Shown here in pieces: positions 37,165-47,071 of a DNA stretch of 64,000 nucleotides. Under the pieces are notes generated by a model. The model was not told the origin of the DNA and did not search any database. It worked only from the letters and a program-made list of their open reading frames with translations. A program made the position numbers and the translations under genes. Source of the DNA: Mytilus californianus (Eukaryota > Mollusca > Bivalvia > Mytilida > Mytilidae). The stretch spans positions 73,346,339 to 73,410,338 of the forward strand of contig NW_026262734.1 of NCBI RefSeq assembly GCF_021869535.1, written 5' to 3'. Within the stretch, counting starts at the first letter, position 1. The number at the start of each line of letters is the position of its first letter.

Positions 37165-38960
37165 CTAAAATAAGTAATGAAACTGTTTCCGGTAACGCTG
37201 TTCCGAACTGTAATTCAAGTCGAACTTTCCCGTTTTTAGTGAGAGAGAGACATTTCCCATCGGGGAAATGTGGTTCCAAGTCGAAACAGAAAAGAGCATA
37301 CCCTCATTAAAGTCTGTTCTAGTGATATCGTTTCCTCCATCCGTCATCCACTTCCCGCTACTCTCATACATTTGATCATAGGCTGCAACATTTGTTACCC
37401 CTTCTCTTTCTTCGTTGAAATCTAATTTCAATGGCATACCACCTACCGGTACTCCATCACAATACATAGTGACTAATTGTAAGTCATAGTTTTTAAAGTT
37501 CCAAGGATTGAGTTGATAGTCTCCATTGACACTGTTGGATGAAGTCATACCCATTATGATACGTTGCGGTTTAACATCTTGAAAAAGGTTCTCTAAGATT
37601 GCATTTGTACTACCCATGACCAAGCTGAGGTGTTTAATTGCGCTTATGGTATACTGATATTTCGCATTTGATTTCTGTAATGCCAATGAATGTGCATATA
37701 TAATTGCTTGGGTTGACTCTTATTTTACAAACTTTTATCGAGATGTCCTCGATGACGATGTCGTAATTCGGTACTCCTCGTCACTCATCAGACAGAAACT
37801 TGGTTTATTTCTAAACAATTTAAAACAAACATCTGTCATATTCAATAAATACCGATCCATTAGAAACAGTTCAAGGTATAAAGGTCCCTGCAAGTCCATA
37901 CTTTTGGAAGCGGAAATGAATTTACTTCGTTCATAGGCACCTGTGTTGGTAGTTAACGAATCCGTATGTCCACTTCGGTCTTTGTAGAAAAGCATGCTGG
38001 TAAGTTGTGTCACCTTGGCATCTTGCCCATAGCAAAGACGTGATTTAATGTAACTTTTATATGGATAACACGTGTTACTACTGATTACTAGTGTTCCTTG
38101 AAGATAACAATCCAATTGAGAAAATAAATGTATTTATAAAGGTTACTCGGGAACACGTGTATTTGTTTACTTTTAACACGTGTGTTTAAATCAAAACATG
38201 TTTATGTTTAATTTGATTGGACCATCAGTAAGTTATTACCGGTTTAAGTTATATCAATCATGATAACTTCATGCTAGAATTTTAGCGCTAAAATTATAAT
38301 AAGATATCTAGAATTGTCATTCGAGGTTCGCCTATCCGACAGAAAGGTTCGTTTTCCCACCCACCCACCCCTTTTATTAAGACTTCATAGGAATGTGAAT
38401 CAGTATGTTATGTAGAAAATAGTTGATAAAATACATGTATGTAAATCGAAATGATTTTTTCTTCAACTTATAGAACATTTTTCTATTGTAGATTGTGTTT
38501 ATATGTGATGGCAGCGGTCGATGACAGCAAATTGGACATTTGTTTATTGTTTATAATAAAAATAAGCTTTCTGTGCTGTCGGGGCGAGCTGATAACCAAA
38601 AACTGTGTTGAGTTTTTACTTTGTAAATGCTTTATGTTCGTTTGAAGTATTGAATAAGAACATAATGCAAAAAATAATCCGTTGACGGGGGGAAAGGTGT
38701 CATCTGGAGTTAAACGATCACCGTTTGCATGTTAAACACGAAGTTTCACGTATAGTTTTAGAACGTTTCAAGTCTAAGTATTCCATTCAGTTGGATCCAG
38801 ATAAACTGAAGGTGATAGGATTGTAACCTGTGACTTGCGATGTTGGTCGTATCTCTTCATATGATATGCTTTCAACCCCTAACTGATAAGGTGGAAGTTG
38901 AAAAAGCTCTAACTCACTTGGTTGCGCCTCCGTAAAACTTTCCTTTGTTAGAAGAGACAT
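37165..38960 (-). pseudogene. MCP: Polinton major capsid protein (double jelly-roll), broken
   Basis: Main capsid subunit of Polinton-type virus-like elements (the group often annotated 'F54H12.2-like'). From ATG at 38,960: N-terminal block with SELELFQLPPYQLGVE and PITFSLSGS, stopped by TGA at 38,787-38,789 and then shifted; a ~560-bp insertion (~38,130-38,690); a central open block (38,115-37,735) with NTCYPYKSYIKSRLCYGQDA and QLTSMLFYKD; a frameshift near 37,700; and a C-terminal block (37,686-37,165) with QRIIMGMTSSNSVNGDYQLN and NPWNFKNYDLQ. These match the conserved order 'tYPYraYle.lLsYg..ak..ql....fYkD' then 'P.rivvg.v...afnG.y..NPfnF.h.....'. Without the insertion the gene is ~1.2 kb, close to the usual ~400-residue size. 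It lies 6 bp after the minor capsid gene on the same strand. Confidence 0.8.
38130..38690. mobile_element. ~560-bp insertion inside the capsid gene
   Basis: Capsid similarity stops after GATGACACCTTTCC (complement, ~38,690) and resumes at TTCTCAATTGGATTGTTATC (complement, ~38,125). The stretch between is non-coding, contains repeated ACACGTGT words (38,130-38,185), and has no clear terminal repeats. Confidence 0.5.
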
Positions 38961-38966
38961 TTTTCA

Positions 38967-39315
38967 CTACGCACAATCTTTTTTCTTTTGTTCGGTCTTT
39001 TTCACTGGCAAAAATATTGATGGAAATATATAATTCCAGTTATTTTGCGGAGTCGGGAAAATTCGTTGTAAAAGTGAATACTGATTGTGAAACACGTTTA
39101 CTCCCGTGCACACATCACAAAACATGTAAAGTTCATGGTTGTTCTTTTTTACATTGGAATTTTTTTCCGGTGAATAAAAAATCGAGTAATCCAATCTCCC
39201 ATTCTCCTTCTTAAATTAAAGGTATCCCTAGATAAACTTTGAAATGAAACGGTGTATCACCTGGATAATAAGAGTTTGATTGATCCTTTCGAATGAAAAC
39301 AATGTGATCTTTCAT
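38967..39315 (-). pseudogene. Polinton minor capsid (penton-like) protein, broken
   Basis: The single-jelly-roll vertex protein of the capsid. From ATG at 39,315 the frame has FIRKDQSNSYYPGDTPFHFK and then GEWEIGLLDF, matching the penton opening 'f.l.SdqS..yfp.Nt...f...L...i.l.geWeVgL'. A TAA splits the two parts, and a one-base shift moves coding to the frame 39,194-38,967, with LYMFCDVCTG and FLPVKK resembling the later 'lYvycDi..p..vG' and 'yiPV.k' strands. About 117 codons remain, slightly short. It sits just after the integrase and 6 bp before the major capsid start, the expected neighbourhood. The match is from family memory, so moderate confidence. Confidence 0.6.
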
Positions 39316-39383
39316 GAAAGCGTCTTGATGTTTTCTTTAGATCTGAAATGTATTCGTTGTATTTTGATGGCCAACCTTGAAAC

Positions 39384-40450
39384 TTACATAGATATTCTGG
39401 TTTTTTTTTCCTTTCGTTTCCTTTTCTTTAATATTTTTTCAACAATCCATAGACTATTTTCGTCTTTATCTAATCGCTGCATTTCACTCTCATAGAAGGA
39501 CCCCGTCAAAATTTCGTCCCCTTTAATGTTTCCTAACCGATACAAATTTATGCTTTGTTTCTGATACCGTCCTACGATTTTAAATACTTCTTCGGTCCAG
39601 TTTTGACTAAACGATCTATCGAAACTTTGTTTTCCGTGTGTAATTCTCACGAGCAATCCTACGGTGTATTTGTATATTTTCTTTGTGGATTTTTTTCTCT
39701 CTCTTTTAACTGAAACAGTTTTTTTCCTACTTGATGCTTTGTTGATGTACATATGAGCCCAAATATCAGCTTCATTTTGAGAATTGACGTCCTTCGGTGC
39801 GATATGACCGAGGGTTCGGTGAGGTGTAGCATTATAACTTTCAGCGAACGACTGTAAATCATCTACGAGTCTATGTGTTCGTTTTTTCAGGAAAAATCTC
39901 CAAAATCTTAGACGCAATGTGCGGATTACCCTTTGAACGGAATTACATTTTATTTCCTGATTTTGTGTTACAAAGTGTTTAATCCCCTATTCTTGGATAT
40001 TTTTTACTCAAAAAACATTTGTCTTTGTCTGTGCGAAGTTTGATTGGTTTCGTGTGAAGAAGTATTTTTCTTAATGCGTTAGAAACCTCTTCCCCGGTTT
40101 TAGTTTTCAATAATTCCATCCATAAGTATTTACTGAAAACATCCAAGACAACCACGATAAAACGGTAACCATTGTTTTCCGATGCAATGTTACCAATCTA
40201 TAACATCTGCTTCGTACAGATCACCAATACCAGTAGTGTACACGTGTAACCTTTTAAAAGATCGACGAGGAGTCTTAAGAAGTGAATAATTACCCTGTGA
40301 ATTTAACCACCTTCTTATTTTATACAATCCAATTTTTTTCTCTCCGTTTACATTCACTATTTGATACAGCTTTTGCGCTGACGAAAATGAACTCGGTTTT
40401 TTCAAATTGTAATAAAATTTACTCAAAATTTTGTCCACTTCATCAACCAT
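39384..40450 (-). pseudogene. int: Polinton retroviral-type integrase, broken
   Basis: DDE integrase that inserts the element and makes the 6-bp duplication. The N-terminal frame (40,450-40,190, 86 residues) contains FSSAQKLYQIVNVNGEKKIG and RRSFKRLHVYTTGIGDLYEA, followed by DVIDW, where the Asp is the first catalytic residue of the rve fold. The central part (about 40,190-39,920) is shifted between frames with stops, though stretches such as LRTDK are still visible. The C-terminal frame (39,917-39,384, 177 residues) has SYNATPHRTLGHIAPKDV and WTEEVFKIVGRY, then LYRLGNIKGDEILTGSFYES, typical of the Polinton integrase end and its SH3-like tail. Total length ~355 codons, near normal. Confidence 0.85.
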
Positions 40451-40499
40451 GATTGTATTTTTTTTCTACAACCGTCATTCACCTTCCACTATTGTAGAA

Positions 40500-41410
40500 A
40501 TGACGAAAAAACCAATGTACATTTGAGAAAACCATTCTTTTATATATGTGTGTGTTCTATATTAGATTCATCCTGAACATGCATGAAATATTCACCACTG
40601 GACATTAACCATCAATGAATTATTATTTAGGATAAAACCATTCTTTTATATGTGTGTGTGTGTGTTCTATATTAGATTCGTCCTAACCATGTGTGAACTA
40701 TTTGTCACTAGAAGTTAATCAACCTACAATCAAAAGCATATAGCTTATCATGCGGTGTGAGTCAAGGTTCCGCTTTGAAATACCATACTCTATAAGTGTG
40801 CGAGCCAAGGTTCCGCTTTGAAGACCGTACTGACAACCTCACAAATTTACATACTGTGGATTCATTATTATTCGTTGGATACCAATTTTCGTGGGTTTCG
40901 TAGGAAAAGTTGAACCACGAATTCAAATGTTCAACGAATTACAAATTTTCTATAGGCTTTGTATGCAGAGATTGGCAAAACCACGAAATCAAATATCCAC
41001 GAAAATGCAAGTTTTCCTCAATCCACGAAAATTGATACCCACGAAAATAAATGAATCCACAGTAATATAAAAGTTTCTAACTTCTACATCATTTAATCTC
41101 TTATATCAAGTGTGAACAATTTGTCACTGGACGTTAATCAATCTACAATCAATTAATCGGCTATATCAGACGCATATAGCTTATCATGCGGTGTGAGCCA
41201 AGGTTCCGCTTTGAAGACCGTACTTTATATGTACACTAACTGACAACCTCACAAATAATAAATAACATTCATCATCGTAATTTAAACTCTGATGGAAAGT
41301 TGTCTCATTGGTGATCATATCACCTCTTCTTAAATATTTTGTTCCCTTAAATAACTTATCATGCGGTGTGATCCAAGGTTCCGCTTTGACGACCGTACTG
41401 TAAATGTACA
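40500..41410. repeat. Repeat-filled gap between integrase and right arm
   Basis: No coding remnant. It contains two copies of a block with TATATGTGTGTG then TTCTATATTAGATTC (about 40,540 and 40,640), four short copies of the mussel repeat end GGTTCCGCTTTGAAGACCGT (about 40,765, 40,810, 41,200 and 41,385), a diverged CACTGGACATTAACCATCAA piece, and the MITE at 40,854-41,062. The element's original integrase-side end should lie here but is not recognisable. Confidence 0.6.
40854..41062. mobile_element. 209-bp MITE, TA target duplication
   Basis: CTGTGGATTCATTATTATTC at the left and AAATAAATGAATCCACAG at the right are inverted, each flanked by TA. Subterminal ACCAATTTTCGTGG is mirrored by CCACGAAAATTGAT. 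A TA duplication with palindromic structure suggests a Tc1/mariner-type non-autonomous element. Confidence 0.8.
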
Positions 41411-41483
41411 CTAACTTCCCTCCTTCTTAGGAGACGGCATATGTTCTGTGTGGGTATATCCATGATCGGTACAAATTGTCACA

Positions 41484-41956
41484 TTTCTTGATAGAGGATT
41501 GCTGCTCACAAGGAAGCTATTAAACCAAGAGTTCCAAGTGGTGAAGTGAAATCATTCCTTCGTTAATTTTACGGACGCCATCACGAGTTGGTTGACCTTG
41601 ATGGAATAACCGTTTCACAGATGATATCGGATATGTTCCTTATGTCGTAACTACAATACCCTTCCCTTTTCACGATTGTGACCTACCGAATTAGACTATT
41701 TACCGGATTTGTAATAACATAAGCAACACGACGGGTGCCACATGTGGAGCAGGATCTGCTTACCCTTCCGGAGCACCTGAGATCACCCCCAGTTTTTGGT
41801 GGGGTTCGTGTTGCTTAGTCTTTAGTTTTCTATGTTGTGTCATATGCACTATTATTTGTCTGTTTGTCTTTTTATTTTTGGCCATGGCGTTGTCAGTTTG
41901 TTTTCGATCTGTGAGTTTGATTGTCCTTCTGGTATCTTTCGTCCCTCTCTTGTGAA
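41484..41956 (+). mobile_element. 473-bp retroelement 3' fragment in the right arm
   Basis: The left arm reads TGTGACA and its flank without a break here. In the right arm GTCACA and GATTTCAT are separated by 473 bp. The insert starts with coding-like remnants (GAAGTGAAATCATTCCTTCG, GAGTTGGTTGACCTTGATGG) of the same kind of RT-element tail as at 18,339-18,750, then an untranslated block with GGGTGCCACATGTGGAGCAG and GGTGGGGTTCGTGTTGCTTA, both of which I recognise as abundant in mussels. A 5'-truncated retroelement insertion is the simplest reading. Confidence 0.6.
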
Positions 41957-42311
41957 GATTTCATGTTGGTATATATTGAGAAAATACAAAATGAATACCT
42001 TATGTGGGTAAATAATTTCTTTATTAGATCACTCATATGAGTCATAATATACTCATTAATAAATGAGTCATCCGTTAATCATTCATGTCGATATTGTAAA
42101 TATTTACTTTTATCACATGTTGATTATGTAAACACATACGAAAAACACATGTCGATATTGTAAATATTTACGTTACACATGTCGATAATGTAAACACATA
42201 TGGGGATACTTATATAATTATGACTCACGAAAAACTCATCACTAAAAGACTCATATCGTAATTTTTTCTATAAATAAACGCTCATTTGTTAACCATTTTC
42301 TTCGGTAATAC
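41957..42311. promoter_or_regulatory. Right-arm copy of the divergent promoter region
   Basis: Mirror of 34,986-35,340. The three exact TGA(C/G)TCA sites are at 42,038-42,044, 42,064-42,070 and 42,221-42,227. The four iteron-like repeats span about 42,083-42,202. Here the block faces only repeats on its left. Confidence 0.45.
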
Positions 42312-45300
42312 ATGATGGAAACAGGTAGTATACAAATCAAAGAAGAGGGGAGGGGGAGTGAAGACATTACCGCAGGAAGTAGTGGAAAAATTGCAAAAAT
42401 TATCACCGGAAGAGATTGAAAGAGTGATATCTTCGGTGAAAAAGGAACTTAAATGCGACATATGAGAAAAATCATTCAAGCTCAAAAAAAGCTTAACACG
42501 ACATAGAAGATCCCATGATTTAAAATATGAATGTGAAGATTGTGGACACATTGCGAACAGAAAGGATAATTTGGAGAGGAGTAGCAGATTGACGCATGGA
42601 ATAAGAAAAAGAAAGGAAAGAGAAGATGAAAGAGATTCAGGTGCACAAAAAAACCAAGAAAAAGAGCTGTGGAAATTAATCCTGCAGAGGATATAGAAAA
42701 CGGTGCAGAAGACGAGAAAGAACAACTGTCAAATACACCGGAACCATTGCAGAGAACTACAGCAATTAATGAAAACGTGGAGAAAATAGAAATTGTTCCT
42801 GCTACTAACGATGAGAGATATGATTTAATACACTTCATTAAAGAAAAAAAGGATCAAATTACCAAGTTATTATTAGATAAAAGTGAAGCGAATAACATTA
42901 AATATTTTTTCAACGTGCAAGTACGGAGGATCAATTATTTTTCAGATGGCACGTACGAAGAGGCTCTTCCACATTTAAGAAGCAGAATGAAAACACTTTT
43001 ATCAACACGTGAAAATTTTGAACACGAATTAAATGAATTTCAAAGTTTCCAGAAAATATTCTCTGGAGGAATTCATCAGAAACTGAAGTGGGTTGCAACT
43101 CGAAGAGGTTTTACAGTTAGATGTTATCATTACTAAATATAAACCATTAGGAGGAGGAAGTTATATGCTACTACCTGTATCCCTAGCGAAATCGCACAGT
43201 TTGGTGAATGTGATCAATACTGATGATAGGTGTCTGATGTGGTCCGATTTAGCGAGTCTACATTACGACAGAGAAAGAAAAGATCCGGAAAAGGTAGAAC
43301 ATTATTCTAATTTTATGAACACTATCGACGTATCAAACATTGATTTCCCTACACCTTTATCGCAACTAGGTAGATTTGAACGTCAAAATGAAATGATTTC
43401 TAGTAATATATTCGGTTATGAAGATGGGGAAATATTCCTCTTGTATATAACGAAAAAAACTTATTGCCGCCATGTGAATTTATTGTATTTAAAAACTGAT
43501 ATCAAAGCTCATTATGTATGTATATCTAATTTCAATAGGTTTTCATCTAGAACTAAAAAACATAAAGGTGAACATTTTTTCTGCCATCTTTGTCTTCATG
43601 CATTTACAACCAAACAAAATAAACGAAAAAGACTGTCAAAATTTCAAATTTCAAAAAATTACACCTCCAAAAGAGGGGGATGTGTTAGAATTTAAAGACT
43701 TTGCTAAAACAGTTAGAATTCCTTTCGTTATATGCGGATTTTGAATGTTTAACAACGAAAGTAGATAACTGTGAACAGAAAGCGAATGTTTCATCGACTA
43801 CTGATTATCAACAGATGGAAACATATAGCTTCGGATATCAAAGGGTGTCTGTTGATAAAGGTATGATAAACCTTCTGTTATTTATCGTGGACCTAATGTT
43901 GTTGAAACTTTTATTAACGCTCTGCTTGAGGACAAAAGGGAAATCAAAAGTATCTTATCTAAAATCGAGCCAATGATTGTCAATGATTTTGTTAAGTTGG
44001 AATATAAAAAAGCTAAAACATGTTACGTTTGTATAAAACCATTCAGTGAAAAAAAACCATAAAGTTATCGATCATGACAACGTATTGGGGGACGTCAGAG
44101 GCATAAGTTGTAATAACTGCAGTTTACAGATAAAAATACCGAAATTCATTCCTGTTGTTTTCACAATTTGAAAGGTTTCGATGCTTCATTGATGATGACT
44201 AAAATTGGTAAATTCAAAGACCTTGATATAAAAGTTATACCTCAAACTCTGAAAAATATCTTTCATTTTCCTTATCCAATTTAAGGTTTATAGATTCTTT
44301 ACAATTTCTCAACAGTTCATTAGAAACATTAACAAAAAAATTAGCGAGTGAAGGAGAAAAACATTTTAAATATTTATCGAAAAGTTTTCCAAATCCCGAT
44401 ATTTTTTCTTTGTTGTTAAAAAAGGGTGTGTTCCCGTATGGTTATGTAGATACGGAGGATATATTAGAAGACACAATGCTACCACCAAAAAAATTTAAAA
44501 ATATTAAAAACTTGGGAGAATATTCCGATGTTTATTTAAAAACAGATGTTACTTTATTAGCAGACGTTTTTGAGAGATTTAGAACACTACGCTTACAAGA
44601 CTATGAGCTTGACCCGTGTCATTATTTTACATCACCGGGATTCAGTTGGTCCGCTATGCTTACGAAAACCGGAATAGTATTGGATTTAATACATGATGTC
44701 GACATGTTACATTTTTTTGAAAATGGAGTAAGAGGTGGTGTGTCTAGCATTTTTCATAGGTACGCAGAAGTGAACAACCCATATTTACATGAAAGTTATG
44801 GTCCATCCCGCAAAATAAAATATCTTTCATATCTGAATGCTAACAATTTATATAGGTGGGCGATGCTGCCGTATGCAAACTTTCACTGGTTAAGTGAACA
44901 AGAAATCTCCAACTTAAACATCGAGTCTCTATCTCCGCACGCTCGCGATGGTTACATATTAGAAGTGGATTTGGAATACCCGGAAACTCTTCACGATTCT
45001 CATAGCGACTTTCCTTTGGCACCTGAAAAAATGGGAATTTTTGCAGATGATTTATCCTCCTATTGTTTTAGTTTGTTAGAAAAATTAACAGGGAAAAAAC
45101 TATTCCGAAATGTGAAAAACTGGTTCCTAATTTATTTGATAAAGAAAGATATGTGATTCATTACAGAAACTTCCAATTGTACTTACGTCTTGGAATGAAG
45201 TTGAAAAAAATACACCGAGTGATAAAATTCCATCAACGATGTTGGCTTAAAGAATATATAGACTTTAACACTGCAAAACGAAAGATTGCTAAGACTGAAT

Positions 45301-46086
45301 TTGAGAAATCCTTATACAAACTTTTAAACAACAGCATTTTCGGAAGATCGTTAATTAATACGAGAAAACATGTAGATATTAAACTTTGTCATACAGAAAA
45401 AAAATGTTCAAATATACTGCCAAACCGTCTTTTAGTTCGTGTAAAATATTCAATGAAGATTTAGTTGCAATGGAAAATAAACGCACAAACATTTTTATGA
45501 ACCAGTCTATATATGCGGGATTTTGCATCTTAGATTTATCGAAACTTTTGATGTACGATTTTCATAACAATCATATAAAAAGCTTGTACGGTGATAAATT
45601 ACGTGTATGTTTTTCCGATACTGATAGTTTTTTTTATATCTAATTGAAACAGAAGATATGTATGAAGATATGAAAGAGTACGAACATTTATTTGATACTA
45701 GCGATTTCCCTAAACAACATTTTTTACATAGTGAACATAATAAGAAGGTTTTAGGTAAATTTAATGATGAATCAAATGGAGAAGCGATAAGCGAATTTGT
45801 AGGGTTGAGATCAAAAATGTATTCTTACATGTATGAAGGGGGTGAAAAGCATACAGCGAAGGGTATTACAAAATCATCACCAAGAGAATTAAAACACGAA
45901 ACGTATAAAAATTGTTTATTTAATCATGAAATAAAGTTTTGTCAAATGAATGTTATTAGGAGTGTTGATCATGTGTTGAAAGCTCAAAAAGTAAAGAAAA
46001 AAGGGTTAGTTCCTTTTGATGATAAAAGATGGATTTTAGAAGATGGAATAACAACCAGGGCTTACGGTCATATGAAAAATATTTAA
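42312..46086 (+). pseudogene. polB: Polinton DNA polymerase B, right copy (broken)
   Basis: Second, inverted copy of the protein-primed polymerase gene, ~1,258 codons from ATG at 42,312 to TAA at 46,084-46,086. It lacks the big insertion of the left copy. In order: zinc-finger stretch (first finger's second Cys is TGA at 42,463-42,465; second finger's first His lost), YADFEC (Exo I intact, ~43,735), treble-clef block (~44,020-44,130), HNLKGFD (Exo II, in a shifted frame, ~44,165), YLKTD (Exo III, ~44,535), motif A damaged as LNANNLYRW (catalytic Asp to Asn, Gly to Arg, then four codons missing, ~44,835), motif B NNSIFGRS intact (~45,335), motif C SDTDSFFY intact (~45,620) and shifted directly after. 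About 70 bp present in the left copy (ISDEDYNFAKDVW region) are deleted near 44,500. It carries many frameshifts. Confidence 0.9.
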
Positions 46087-46203
46087 TTCTCATTACATGT
46101 AATTTAATATTGTTCACCCTCCATTTCCCTTGCGTTTAATGTATGAACGAATTGTCAACAGAAATTTATTATGTAATGTCATATATGAAATGATTTAGAA
46201 AAT

Positions 46204-46209
46204 AATAAA
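46204..46209 (+). terminator. Polyadenylation signal, right polymerase copy
   Basis: AATAAA about 118 bp after the stop, matching the left-arm signal at 27,372-27,377. Confidence 0.4.
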
Positions 46210-46567
46210 AATTGTATAAAAAGATTATTATTTGTTTGTGTTTTCTTTTCATGAAATAATTTATTACTGGTCTTATTACACTAGAGGCTTCTCGATTTTT
46301 TTCACATCATTGTTACATCATACCATGTGGTTCATGTTTGTAATGCTTGTGCTATTTTGTTACATTATGTCAGATGGGTTGTATGAGGTCACCTTTCATA
46401 TGGTCAAAGTAGGCTACCTTGTTGTGGATTTTTGTTACATCATGCCAGATGGGTTGTATGAGGTCACCTTTCATATGGTCAAAGTAGACACCAGTTAGGC
46501 GCCTTAGGCGCAGAGGTGCAGAGGCGCAAAGAGACGTTTTGCAGTCTCGTTTAACACTACTCGTATC

Positions 46568-47071
46568 TATTTATATTAAAGGGTAGGAATGCATATTGCA
46601 ATGCCTTTCCGACGTTAAACCTAACAACGTACTTCAGTATTGTAATATGGCGAAAAGGCTTTGTATAGTGAGTGATTTTGTCAAGTGTTACATAAAAATA
46701 AAGTGCATCTAAGTTTCTATGAATAGTTCCCAGGTTTCCATAACTGCGTGTTGTTGTCCATAATTGATTGTACCGGAGTTTTCTTTCGTTTTCTTTCCAT
46801 TATACAAGAAAAGATAGGAGAACATACGCAGCTATACAAGTCAAAATAAGGGTCGAAACTCTGTCGCTACATATCGGCTGGTAAAGGGTCGATCACAAGT
46901 TCTAACATTTAAAATTATGAGCACTTTATTTTTACACTAGGTCAAATATCGGTGAAATTGAAAAAAAATTGGTGAAAAAAAAATTAAATTGTCTAAAAGC
47001 ATTTGCATTGAGTTTAGGCTTACATTTTTTGTTTAAAACAAATGACAAATTTTACACACAGAAATAAATAG
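46568..47071. other. Flanking DNA right of the Polinton
   Basis: AT-rich, with no gene, repeat or hairpin that I recognise. It is useful as unique flank for testing the empty site. Confidence 0.4.

Larger units (their letters stand above)
41411..46561. repeat. Right inverted arm of the Polinton
   Basis: Inverted copy of 27,020-35,425. It begins with CTAACTTCCC at 41,411, the complement of the left arm's last bases. It lacks the left arm's 3,669-bp insertion but has its own of 473 bp (41,484-41,956), leaving 4,678 bp. By eye the two arms are roughly 90% identical or better with many small indels. Confidence 0.85.
27014..46567. mobile_element. Polinton/Maverick element with TSDs (fossil)
   Basis: The outer ends are inverted: AGTAGTGTAAAACGAGACTG at 27,020 and its near-complement ending ACACTACT at 46,561. 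They begin with AG, as is usual for Polintons. Six-base direct repeats flank them: CGTATT (27,014-27,019) and CGTATC (46,562-46,567), 5 of 6 identical; Polintons make 6-bp duplications. Between them lie a protein-primed family B polymerase (twice), an integrase, and major and minor capsid genes. The span between termini is 19,542 bp, including later insertions (3,669, 473 and ~560 bp, plus repeats at 40.5-41.4 kb). No packaging ATPase or cysteine protease was found. All main genes are broken. Confidence 0.85.

Noticed and set aside
38451-38645. 64-codon plus-strand frame within the capsid region
   Set aside because: It falls in the non-coding insertion splitting the capsid gene and has no recognisable features.
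42463-42465. TGA at a cysteine position read as selenocysteine
   Set aside because: The left copy has TAA at the same codon, the gene is otherwise broken, and no selenocysteine insertion element is evident.
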